Positions 20,739 to 29,611 of a DNA stretch of 30,913 bases are shown here, piece by piece. The translations under genes were made by a program, and so were the position numbers. This DNA is from Chara braunii. Taxonomy: Eukaryota > Streptophyta > Charophyceae > Charales > Characeae. The DNA is taken from positions 2,657,101 to 2,688,013 of the forward strand of contig BFEA01000096.1 in the NCBI GenBank assembly GCA_003427395.1. The letters run 5' to 3'. Below the pieces are notes generated by a model. That model did not search any database, was not told the origin of the DNA, and worked only from the letters and a program-made list of their open reading frames with translations. How positions within the stretch are numbered: the stretch's first letter is position 1; every line of letters starts with the position of its first letter.

Positions 20739-21368
20739 ATACTACGAGGCTCGAACCGTCGCGAGTTTGTGAGTTGGTTTGGATTGGTCGACGAGAGAGG
20801 CTTTGTCGTAGGAGTTGAACCGTCGTGAGACGTCGATGACAGTATGCTTGGTGTGTTTTTTCTTTTGGTATTGGTAGAGCTCGAACCGTCGCGAGTCTTT
20901 GATTGTGTTTCGACGGTAGTAGGCTGAGTGTTTTTTTTATTGTTTTTTTATTGTTTTTTTATTGTTTCGAATAGGCTCGAACCGTCGCGAGTCGAAATGG
21001 GTTGGAGTGTTGTGTTGACGGCGGTTTAACATCTTCGAAGTTGACGTCGCGGATAAATAGACTGTGCATGGAGAATAGTTTTTTTTTGTCGGTGAGGCGT
21101 CAGAGCGGCAAGGGTCTGGCAGGATGCATGGTCACCACTGACCATGGGGGGGCGATGGCGGCGTGGTCGCTTACTTCACATCTTAACTCATCTCTTTCAT
21201 TTGTGCTTTCACGTTTTCAGGATCGGCCTACCACTTGGTTGACGTGTTGATATTAATAAGAGAAAGAAGATGCTTGATACAGCATTTGGCTTCGGCTTGT
21301 GTGCTGTTGACTACAATGTTTCCTTAACTGTTGTGGTTTAATTGTTCTCTTATTAGGCGATTGTACGT
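20739..21368 (+). repeat. 5' terminal direct repeat (pseudo-LTR)
   Basis: It starts at ATACTACGAGGCTCG and fades after ATTGTACG. It contains four copies of CTCGAACCGTCGCGAG or a near variant at 20750, 20815, 20880 and 20976; the first three are 65 bp apart. Each can fold on CTCG/CGAG arms. A strict hairpin, CATGGTCA-CCAC-TGACCATG, lies near 21127-21146. A TATA-like GATAAATA lies at about 21051. No CTGANGA core of a hammerhead ribozyme was found on either strand by eye, although hammerheads are known in many Penelope-like repeats. Confidence 0.9.
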
Positions 21369-21512
21369 GGTGGTGGTGGCGGCTTAACTGTAACGAAGAT
21401 TACGGAGTTTTCAAAGTGGTAGTAGAGGATCCGTGTGCCAAGAGGCAACGAGGTTCGTGTGAAGAGTGTCGGATTGGTCAACAGGGAAGGGGACGATAGG
21501 TGGACTATCGGG

Positions 21513-22685
21513 ATGGCGGACAAGGGCGAGTCAAGGCGGGGAAGTGGAACGAGTTCTGGTCTTCCACCTGATGGACGCAAGCGCTATAAGTGCGGAGAGG
21601 GTGGGAATTTTATTCAGGACTGCGCCGAATTCTGGCAGGCAAAAGCACTCGGTCGTACCTTTGTCCCGAGTACACAGACTACGAACATGGCGCGTACCGG
21701 GAAAGCTCCCCTGGGCGTGGGTCCTGGGATTGCCGGTTGTCAGAGCAGATCAGCCGAGAGTGGGAGCGAGAGAAGTGAAGGTGCTGACGATACAAATGTT
21801 TTGATGCGCGAGTACTTTGTCCAAATGGCAGAAGAACGGAGAGCGAGGATCGAGAGGGAGGCAGAAGATTACAGGCGGCGTAGAGAGGAAGAAGCTCGGA
21901 TTAGCAAGGAGAATAGGAGGATGATGAAGCAAGAAGTTAGGAGAAAACGAGAAGACGAGAGGGACGCGAGATTGCTACGGATTATTCGAGGAGAAATTAA
22001 GAAAGAAAGCGACGAAGAAGAAAAAACCTTTTTGAAAGGGCAACGTCCGGTGAAGAGTCGGAGTGACGCGATTGAAGCGGAGAAGGAGAGACTGCGTCGG
22101 CGAATAGCTAAGGCTGCTACCGAAGATACTGAAGGAACGGATGATGAAGAGCTGACCGCACTGAGGAAACAAGAAGCCAAACTGGAGCTGAGCGAGAAGC
22201 GGAAGCGGGGCCCTGATTTACTGATAGGTAACAACCCGCCACTTGTTACTCCGAGGAAGCGAACAAATACGAAGTTATCGGCAAAATCTAAGAAGAGGAT
22301 CGAGCAAATCAAGGGGGACCAAACGTGCGAAGAAGGAGGGACTAGCACTCCAGCCAAGATTGACCTATCACTGAAGCATATCACGGCTTCATGTGGTGTG
22401 GGTGGGAAGGAGAAGTTTGAGCAGGAGTGCTTTGACTTCTACGACGCCCTGAATATTGATGAGCTGAAAGAAGCGTGTAGACGGGAAAAGGTAACGTACA
22501 GAAACAGGGAGATGGCAATCGAGTGCTTGATTACACGTCGGTCAACAACAGCGTATGATCCAACTATTTTACCTCTTCCAGCAACTTCGGGAGTGAAGAC
22601 AAGAAGTGCAAAGGGAATCACCATCAAGGATGAGAACAAATCGGAGAGTTCATTGTTTTCCGACAGTGACGATGATTCGGTGTGA
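21513..22685 (+). CDS. ORF1 of the Penelope-like element: degenerate zinc knuckle, coiled coil, SAP-like motif
   Basis: Encodes 390 residues from ATG 21513; the frame is open from 21426, but that is the first in-frame ATG. Residues 24-37 read RYKCGEGGNFIQDC, a CCHC knuckle that has lost its first Cys and its His, now Arg and Asn. Residues 104-164 and 184-230 are strongly charged Glu/Arg helices, probably coiled coil. Basic clusters SEKRKRG (227-233) and TPRKRTN (246-252) could be nuclear signals. Residues 312-344 (INIDELKEACRREKV region) resemble a SAP DNA-binding motif. The tail is acidic (SDSDDDSV). It probably acts as a nucleic-acid-binding gag-like protein; this is inferred. It ends in TGA 22683 but stays in the same frame as the endonuclease and RT downstream, so the intact ancestor may have been one fused protein. 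Confidence 0.7.
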   Translation: MADKGESRRGSGTSSGLPPDGRKRYKCGEGGNFIQDCAEFWQAKALGRTFVPSTQTTNMARTGKAPLGVGPGIAGCQSRSAESGSERSEGADDTNVLMREYFVQMAEERRARIEREAEDYRRRREEEARISKENRRMMKQEVRRKREDERDARLLRIIRGEIKKESDEEEKTFLKGQRPVKSRSDAIEAEKERLRRRIAKAATEDTEGTDDEELTALRKQEAKLELSEKRKRGPDLLIGNNPPLVTPRKRTNTKLSAKSKKRIEQIKGDQTCEEGGTSTPAKIDLSLKHITASCGVGGKEKFEQECFDFYDALNIDELKEACRREKVTYRNREMAIECLITRRSTTAYDPTILPLPATSGVKTRSAKGITIKDENKSESSLFSDSDDDSV

Positions 22686-23192
22686 GGTGTTGGTCGTTGT
22701 GACGACTACTATGTAGTAGCAGAAAAACTAAGGAGGCGCAGGGCTAGCAATCATGGTAGCAAGGATGATGAGCGGGTACTTCGGTTTGCGGTTATCAGGT
22801 TGATCCTGAGTGGCAGACTAGCATGGGGTGAGAAGTTTGTCAATTACTGGCTTGACGAAGTGGGGAAAGGGAAGTTTGACTTGGCGAAACCTTCCAGTTG
22901 TGTGTACGTATTGATCTCGCCGTGGTACAGGCAAGTATATATTGGATTGACAGAACGAAGCCTGTGGGCATGATGGAAAGAGCACTTGCGACAGGGAGCT
23001 AACCGAAGTAAGCGCCGACAAAATTTGTACAACTGGTTAGGGAAGGTTGGGGCGCACCAGTACGTTGCTTTGCCATTGTTCACGAGCACTAGTAGGATTG
23101 AGCTAGACGCAGTGGAAAATGCCTTAATTCGGCTATGTCGCCAACACTGAACGTACGCTTGGTCAAACAACGAAAGGTTCCCAAAAAGTTGA
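22686..23192 (+). pseudogene. GIY-YIG endonuclease domain of the Penelope-like element (stops)
   Basis: Reads in the same frame as ORF1 and RT. SSCVYVLISPWYRQVYIGLT (22893-22952) is the GIY-YIG signature, here VYV...VYIG. The next helix should carry the conserved catalytic Arg in the pattern R-W-K-x-H; the sequence has TGA (22971) followed by WKEHL, so a CGA to TGA change at that Arg is the simplest explanation. The catalytic Glu is plausibly in RIELDAVENALIR (about 23098-23136). Further TGA codons lie at 23148 and 23190. A region with NYWLDEVGKGKFD precedes the domain. In the family this enzyme nicks target DNA to prime reverse transcription. It is dead in this copy. Confidence 0.8.
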
Positions 23193-25611
23193 GATGCCGA
23201 TCAGGGAGAAGGCAAACGAGAAAGAGTTCGGGGGAGGAATGGCCAATCGACAGGACCATCGGGTAAAGCCGGGAAGATTCTCGAATTTCGTATAGATGGG
23301 GTATCAAACGGAACTGTCAAGTGCGTTGAGTTGTTGCAGAGCCTGGTGAGAAGAAAGAGAGAGCATAAGATTCATTGCGGAGGGGGAGATGTTTGGTCAG
23401 ATGGATGGCGACTTGTCGGACGTTTGTTCGGCGAATCCCGCGTTAAATACGAGCGTGGTACGAGACCGCTGAAGAGGTGTAAAAAACTGTTTGAAACTGA
23501 AGGGATAGTTGTCGTGAGTAGGGTCTCGGAATCGTCGCAAGCCACGCTTGCTTTGAAGCAACACATCGTTGCGCTGTTTAAGAACCCAAGTAAGCACAAA
23601 GAACTCCGGACGAAGAACCTAGCAGAGCTTGTCAAGTACTATGGCGCCGTGAAGACATTTTCAGCGAAGAAGAGTCGAGCGAAGGCAAAAGCGATGATTA
23701 CTACAACAATCCGTGATGGTTTTGGTATTAATGCGAGAATGAGAGTCATTGTAAAAATGCAGTATGATGAGATAATTAAGAAGAGCGAAGTGACTAGGTT
23801 GGTTAGGCGCAAGATAGGTGGACTTCCGATCGAATCACCGTTGGAGGAGATGATAAAACGTAGAGCACGAGTTGTGTGGAGAAAGTGTCCGAATGTCGGG
23901 GACATTCTGCACAACCACCGACGGTTTTCGTTGATTCGTGCGACCAGCTGCCCGTGCGCTGGTATGTCCTATCCAAAGAAGGACGGACACGTGCATGTCC
24001 GGATCAGCGAAATCGATGGGATCCCGCAGATTGTGAAGAATGTCAAGAACATTCCGAGGTGCAGTGAACAGCGTCGAGATGAGAGGCTAGCGAAGGAAGT
24101 GAATGAAGCTTTCCAAGGATCGAGAAGTAGTATGAAGATTGGCGAGGGCGCTTGCATAGTTACTAAGGAGGAAGTACTCGATTGTTTCGTCAAGAATCCT
24201 AGTTGTGAGTTGAAGGATGGATTAGAGGAAGTCTTGGGTGTGACAGAGAGACTGAAGGGCCTGGTGTTGGTTCCCCTGGATCGTAATCCGGAAGACACAC
24301 TGGTTCTGTACCCGCAGATCTACACTAAGGCTATGGAGGACACCTTTATCTTGAGCGGCGAATATCGCTTGGCTGATTCAAGAGAGGAGGAGATCATGGA
24401 AGTGGCCAAGAAGGAGTACGAGGACAGGGAGCTATGTATGCACGGGACATGGAATACGGGGGGATGGATAGGTTGTGCGTATGCACTACCGAAACATAAG
24501 GATACTGCTAAATACAGACCTATTTGCCCCACGTATGATGAACCTGCTATCGGTGCATGTAAATTGGTCGCAAAGGGAATTAATTGCTTACTGTTCTCCT
24601 TACCAGAGTCAAGTAATTTCAACCTTAGATCTATTGCAGATATGAAGAAGAGGTTGTGTGGAATTAGTCGGAGATTGGGAAAGAGTAGGAATGATGTTGA
24701 GATCGTGGGTGTCTTGTTTGATATAAAGGATATGTTCAGTCGATTGCCACATCGGACCATTCTTACTGCAATTGAGTGGGCGATATGGTGGTTCTCTGAA
24801 AAAGGATACGAGGGGGTATTCGTACAAAAGAGAGGGAGAGGCACGAGGCTAAGCAAGTATTGTAGTCTTGAGGGATTTCGTTTCATTTCCTTTAAGTATT
24901 TGTTGTCCTTCATAACTTTTGATTTGGAGTTCTGTTACACGAGAGCATGTGGAATTCCGCTGCAACAGGTCATCGGGATACCAATGGGCAAGAGCTCGAG
25001 CCCCCCATTGGCCTGTCTGATGTGTGCAAAGAGCGAGTGTGATTTCCTCGCTTCATTGGGTAGTTAGAAGAGACTGTTTTCAGGCTTGAGATTCGTTAAC
25101 GACGTATCAGTATTCGCAGCATATAACAAGAAGAGACGGGGTGACAAGGAGAGGGCCAAGAGAATGTTGGAGCATTTTGGGCAGTGCTATGATCAAGCAC
25201 TGACACTGAAGCGGACCAGTGAGGGTGACGATAGTTTGGTCTTTCCTGGGCTGCAAGATTTTGATTGGCTCGAAGTATCCTTTTCTGAAGATCACCTTTC
25301 TCATGAAGACATAGCAGGAGTTGCGGAATGGGGGTGACCTCCCATTTCATACTTTCTAAGACGTTGGATCGTGGTCTTGCAAACGAGCCAAGATGGCCGT
25401 GATTAGCAGTGCTCTCCACCGGATCGAACAAAATTCGGTTATGGGCATTGACTTGTTGGATACTTTGATTTTGTTGAAAACTGAACTTCGGAGGAAAAAT
25501 TACCCAGAACATTGGTTTGGGGCTGTGCTTCGGAATTTTAGCCGGGACAGAAGTCCGACGTGGAAAATGTTTGCTTTACTCCTGTCTGATTGCAAAGGTG
25601 GTTTGGATTGA
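23193..25611 (+). pseudogene. reverse transcriptase of the Penelope-like element (stops, frameshift, altered catalytic motif)
   Basis: The frame is open from 23193 to 25064. In order there are: a Cys/His cluster (CPC, then HVH, about 23948-23998); LVPLDRNPEDTLVLYP (about 24264), like the DKG-region motif before the RT fingers; YALPKHKDTAKYRPICP (about 24478); motif A DIKDMFSRLPH (Asp codons 24720 and 24729); and motif B GIPMGKSSSPPLA (24975). TAG at 25065 then interrupts it. Motif C follows at 25092 as FVND, so the first of the two catalytic Asp (FVDD/YVDD in the family) is Asn. A one-base change in the G run at 25330-25334 shifts the frame. The thumb region then continues, broken by TAA 25357, with SWSCKRAKMAVISSALHRIE up to 25611. 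Priming on nicked DNA is known for the family; this copy cannot be active. Confidence 0.85.
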
Positions 25612-25804
25612 CGTAGAGTTAGATGGGATGTAGGAACGTAAATGGTTTGAAGGGACCAGGTTGAGCCTTGTCGGGGTAGTCTCATCCTTGGGTCCCATTG
25701 ATGGTTTGCGTATGATATGTAGGGACCAGGCTGAGCCCTGTTGATGTAGCCTAGCTATGACTGACTGGTCCTAGTTTGGTTCCTAATGTTGTTTGTGCTG
25801 AAAG
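25612..25804 (+). other. 3' untranslated region with a 70-bp internal repeat
   Basis: AGGGACCAGG(T/C)TGAGCC(T/C)TG occurs at 25651 and 25721, each followed by a GTAG(T/C)CT block. This lies between the RT stop and the 3' terminal repeat. A short hairpin is possible in each copy (AGGG/CCCT arms in the second), but no known RNA element was recognised. Confidence 0.6.
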
Positions 25805-26422
25805 ATACTACGAGGCTCGAACCGTTGCGAGTCTGTGAGTTGGTTTGGATAAGTCGACGAGAGAGGCTTTGTCATAGGAGTTGAACCGTCGCGAGATGTC
25901 GATGACAGTATGTCTGGTGTGTTTTTTCTTTTGGTATTGGTAGAACTCGAACGGTCGCGAGTCTTTGATTGTGTTTCGAGGGTAGTAGGCTCAATGTTTT
26001 TTTTATTGTTTTTTATTGTTTTGAATAGGCTCGAACCGTCGCGAGTCAGAGTGGGTTGGAGTGTTGTGTTGACGGCGGTTTAGCATCTTCGAAGTTGACA
26101 TCGCGGATAAATAAACTGTGCACGGAGGATAGTTCCTTTTTGTCGGTGTGGCGCCAAAGCGGCAAGAGTCTGGCGGGATGCATGGTCGCCATTGACCATG
26201 GGGGCGATGGCGGCGTTGTCGCTTAGTTCACATCTTCACTCATCTCTTTCATTTGTGCTTTCACGTTTTCACGATCGACCTACCACTTGGTTGACGTGTT
26301 GATATTAATAAGAGAAAGAAGATGCTTGATACGGGGTTTGGCTTCGGTTTGTGTGTTGTTGACTACAATGTTTCCTTAACTGCTGTGGTTTCATTGTTTT
26401 CCTAAGCTATACCATTGTACGT
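25805..26422 (+). repeat. 3' terminal direct repeat (pseudo-LTR)
   Basis: Matches 20739-21368 throughout apart from substitutions and one shorter ATTGTTTTTTT tract. The four CTCGAACCGTCGCGAG-type motifs are all present, beginning at 25816, with single changes. The CATGGTC hairpin is kept: its A to G change still allows a G-U pair in RNA. The match ends near ATTGTACGT, and the sequence beyond differs from the start of the internal region. Confidence 0.9.
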
Positions 26423-26988
26423 TTTGTCAATGCAGGAGAAAGTAGTCGATGATCATTATGCTTAATAATATAAAAATAATAGCATGTCTAACATATAAAC
26501 ACTTCAACCCAATGTCAAACTTCGTTAACAGAATGTTAAAAATAATGAAGCTTTAGGAGGTAGATGAAGGATAGGAGTTTGTGTAAAAAAAAATAGATTA
26601 GTGAAATTAGCTTATTTTGGTGATCACATGTAATTGAGGTGATCGTTTATGAATAAAAACGGTGCATACTTTACGAGAAGTTCAATATGATCCCTTGTGT
26701 TATACGAAATATAACACCAAAAAAACTATGAATTCGAAAATGAATAAAAAAAAAATATGGCGAGATTCATGAATAGCACTAAAAGTTGCAATGTATTCAG
26801 AGTCAAGCCGTTGAACGGTTTGTTTTTCGATGCCAAAGGACTCTGATTTTATAGCAATAAGTAACAAAGAGGTAAATATTATGTACAAAAGTCGCAAAAG
26901 CGACAAAAAAGTCAACAAAGATGACTTAAAAAAATGATATACCCCTAACAAACGTTACATTGTATGAAATGTTCGTTAGGTTTGCTAC
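26423..26988. other. AT-rich DNA, no gene
   Basis: Low-complexity AT-rich sequence with scattered A runs. The longest open frame, on the minus strand (26700-26951), is hydrophobic and T-rich in composition and shows no family motif. Confidence 0.6.
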
Positions 26989-26996
26989 GTTTCATG

Positions 26997-27275
26997 TTGT
27001 GTAGCACATCGAACATGTTCAGAGCTTTTCCGAACGTCGAACATGTTCGAGTGTTCGACCGAACATATTAAAAAAAAAAAATTAAAAAAAATTGGTTTTT
27101 GATTTTTAACTCAAGTTTGATTACGAATTTGACCAGGTATTTGTATTATTATTTTACATAACATATATTTTTTTCAAATTTTTTGGAGAACTTTTTTTTT
27201 TTTTTTTTTTTTATGTTCGTGTTCGGTCTCGAAAGTTCGGGTTCGGTCACCGAACCCGAACACGATGCTACACAG
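26997..27275 (+). mobile_element. hAT-like miniature element, copy B, with 8-bp target duplication
   Basis: The ends are TTGTGTAGCA and, reverse-complemented, CTGTGTAGCA. The flanks are GTTTCATG (26989-26996) and GTTTTATG (27276-27283), an 8-bp duplication with one transition. The left subterminal region has CGAACATGTTC twice (27010, 27042). The right one has a GTTCGGT(C/T) series including GTTCGGTCACCGAAC. The middle contains A and T runs. It is non-coding. It belongs to the same family as copy A but lies in the opposite orientation. Confidence 0.8.
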
Positions 27276-27283
27276 GTTTTATG

Positions 27284-27420
27284 GAACATGAAATACAAGG
27301 TATTTCTCATAATAGCATAGTTCACATGAGAAGAAAAAAAAAAAAATAAAATTAAAATAGAGTTTCAGTTTTGTTCAAAACAAAAATAAATAAATTATTT
27401 TGACGAAATTGTAGTTAAAG
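27284..27420. other. short AT-rich spacer
   Basis: No feature seen between the miniature element and the LINE remnant. Confidence 0.5.
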
Positions 27421-28566
27421 CTGGTAATGCGGTGAAGAACTCCGTGCGCTCTAAGTATTCCACTGGGGGCATACACTGACATCACATCCTAGTCGTTATC
27501 TCCTATAACAAGCTTCACCCAAACCCATCGTCCCTTAAGGTCTTGATAAAAATCCATGACATCGACTTTTAGCTCTTTGTGGATTAAGACTGTGATGTTG
27601 TCAAATATTGGGGGTCAAACCATCATCCTTGTAAAGTTGTCCGTTTGTCTGAATCTAGTCTAGTTTTCTGGAGGCACAGAATATGCAGCTGCAGAGTATG
27701 AACCCATGAAAGTAAGTGTGACCTTTTGCTCCTGTTGGATATATCGCCCAATCCACGGATACTCTAATTTGCTATCGTGATTTTATTTAGTCCTTCATCA
27801 CCATTTCCTTCCCTTTGCCAGGTTCAGCCTCATTCCCTTGGCAGGGGGCCTTCTGTTTTCTAGGTGGGGAGCGAAGCGGGGGGGGATCGAGAGTGGTTGA
27901 TTTCAGGTCTGGGGTATGTTAAAAACTCAGACTTGATTTCACTTTTTATGTTCGATAGGTTTTCAAAGAGTGGAGAAGCGACAGGATTCCTCTCTTTCTC
28001 ATCGGCTAACTTAAAGTCCTAAGTAAGTCATTTCAGAGAATCATATTTCTTCTCCATCACGACATCTACCCCCGATTCATTTCAACCCTCTTCCTTGCTC
28101 TTTGTGTCGCCACGAGTATCGACCTACATAGTTTTCGTTCTCGAGAGAGGGGGTTGTTCTTTGACTTCCTCTAACTCAGTTACATTCCCCTCAGCCTTAT
28201 CATTCTCCTCAGAATACGACTTTTTGTCCTTATGTTCAGTCTTCTTCTTAGTGACCTTGCGCTATCGTGTCGACTCTTTCCCCTCCTCCTCCTCCTTTGA
28301 AGAAGGGTCCTTCTCAAGCGGAGGCGTGTGTTGTCGTCATCTGCTGGTTTCTTGTCATTCTCGGGTGGATCTTTTTATTTGATGGCTTCTTTGTAAGTTT
28401 TTCTTTTCAGTGCAATTTCAGTGTTTTTTTACTAATTGGACATGAGGGATCGTCTTCCGTATGAAAATAGCCTTGGCATTTTCTGCAGCTATAAGAATCA
28501 TTGCACACCACTTCTAGTTCCACCCATCCATCGTTCTCCATGTCAATTACGAAACTGGGAAAAAAG
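27421..28566 (-). pseudogene. LINE (non-LTR retrotransposon) remnant: zinc knuckle of ORF1, charged linker, start of endonuclease
   Basis: Read on the minus strand. 28566-28437 gives FPSFVIDMENDGWVELEV and then CRKCQGYFHTEDDPSC, a CCHC-like knuckle in the usual LINE ORF1 setting. 28260-27780 is a Lys/Glu/Pro-rich linker with several stops (for example KTEHKDKKSYSEENDKAEG). 27626-27421 gives FDNITVLIHKELKVDVMDFY, GRWVWVKLVIGDN and VYAPSGILRAHGVLHRI. This is the region of an APE-type endonuclease leading to the conserved Tyr-Ala-Pro motif. Multiple stops show decay. RT and 3' end are absent, so this is a fragment. Assignment rests on two independent motif regions in the right order and strand. 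Confidence 0.5.
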
Positions 28567-28581
28567 AGAGGTAGGTTCTGG

Positions 28582-28840
28582 TATGAACTGACACTTCAGC
28601 TAGCGAAGTGGTACACAGTAGGAACTGACCCGGGACTGGGATCCGGCCCTGCGACCATATCCCGACTCTACCCAACCAAACGACTTTTGAAAGAGGCTTT
28701 CATCGCAGGGTGTACGCAAGTGGAAAAGAAGCGGTGGGTTATGGTATTAACTGACACCTCAGATAGCGAAGTGGTACAGTAAGAACTGACCTGGGACTAG
28801 GATCGAGTTGTTCAACTCTACCCAGCCAACGACTTATGAA
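28582..28840 (+). repeat. tandem duplication, period about 163 bp
   Basis: AACTGACACTTCAGCTAGCG (about 28586) and its relative at about 28749, then GAAGTGGTAC, AACTGACC(C/T)GGGACT(G/A)GGATC, CTCTACCCA(A/G)CCAA and CGACTT(T/A)TGA, occur in the same order twice. No coding role is evident and no known family is recognised. Confidence 0.8.
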
Positions 28841-29366
28841 AAACTAGTTGGGCGTACGAAATCCGAGGCAGACTCCCATTTACCGGATCAGTGGACGATC
28901 GACAGATAACGATAACCTCGGGAAACAAGTTATCGGGGAGATGAAACAAGACCCCTCCAGATAAGTCGCTGAATGCCAACGGCCTTAAGATTTTTGGATC
29001 TCTTGCTTAATTTTTTTGGTATTTTTTGGACAGTTTTTCTTCTGTTATTTTGTGAAAATATCCGAACTCGTAAAGTGACAAGTGCGGTAGCTAGAATAGT
29101 GGCTTGCAAACAAAGTAGAAAGATATAAGGATTGTTACTAAGTGCGGGATGCATTTTTCGACCTAAGTAGTATAAGGGCAGAAGGGTTGAGATCGCTTTT
29201 GTTGCCTAGAGATGGTGTTCATCATGATAATGGTACTACGAGGGTAACACCCTCATTGTCATGATAAAATTTGTGTTCATTGCACATACAACCGATCTAA
29301 TTGACCTTGCACTTGCTTGGGAATGATTGCTTGGTGTAGTGAATTTCCCTCCACGCGCTTCTCATC
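28841..29366. other. no gene; one strong hairpin
   Basis: Unremarkable sequence except for 29221-29265. ATCATGATAATG pairs with CATTGTCATGAT (one mismatch) and AGGGT with ACCCT around an AAC loop, with an 8-base bulge on the left arm. It could be a small foldback element or the remains of an inverted duplication. Confidence 0.5.
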
Positions 29367-29475
29367 TCTTTTCATTTTTATTTTCATTCATTATTTGGTT
29401 TTCATTTTTATTTTCATTTTTATTTTCATTTTCATTTTCACTTTCACTTTCATTTTTATTTTTATTATTTTTTCA
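29367..29475. repeat. (TTTTCA/TTTTTA)n hexanucleotide microsatellite
   Basis: Hexamers TTTTCA, TTTTTA and TTTCAC alternate in one strand, giving Phe/Ile-rich translations of no meaning. Confidence 0.9.
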
Positions 29476-29611
29476 ATATTTCCCATCTTCATCTTTATTG
29501 TGATCTTCACCTTTTTCACTATCTGATAATCACTGTCATTATTGATTATTTTTTTTTTTTTCATTATTGCTTGAGAAGTGCTACTCCGATGCTAATCATT
29601 GATACGATATT

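Larger units (their letters stand above)
20739..26422 (+). mobile_element. near full-length, inactive Penelope-like retroelement with permuted (N-terminal) GIY-YIG endonuclease
   Basis: Two direct repeats (20739-21368 and 25805-26422) enclose one reading frame with, in order, a zinc-knuckle/coiled-coil/SAP-like region, a GIY-YIG endonuclease and a reverse transcriptase. Endonuclease upstream of RT is the arrangement of the Naiad/Chlamys type of Penelope-like elements; canonical Penelope has it downstream. Direct terminal repeats (pseudo-LTRs) are also usual for the group. About 45 substitutions counted by eye over about 600 aligned positions give roughly 92-93% identity between the repeats. 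This fits an old insertion, if the repeats were identical when inserted. No integrase, protease or RNase H domain was seen, which argues against an LTR retrotransposon. Several stops and one frameshift make it inactive. Confidence 0.85.

Noticed and set aside
20739-21368. Hammerhead ribozyme in the terminal repeat
   Set aside because: No CTGANGA core on either strand; the GATGAC near 20836 lacks the rest of the core and a matching GAAA.
21869-22384. Ser/Leu-rich minus-strand frame of 171 codons
   Set aside because: It is the antisense shadow of the Glu/Arg coiled-coil region of ORF1.
25690-25760. Possible SECIS element supporting selenocysteine at the TGA codons
   Set aside because: ATGA and TGAT occur around the second AGGGACCAGG hairpin, but they are only about 26 nt apart, no AA apical loop is present, and the TGA at 22971 falls where a catalytic Arg is expected.
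20739-26422. Interpretation as a Ty1/copia or Ty3/gypsy LTR retrotransposon
   Set aside because: The repeats do not begin TG and end CA. No protease, RNase H or integrase motif is visible, and the RT motifs with an upstream GIY-YIG fit Penelope-like elements.
29317-29526. Phe/Ile-rich small membrane protein
   Set aside because: It is the translation of the TTTTCA/TTTTTA microsatellite.
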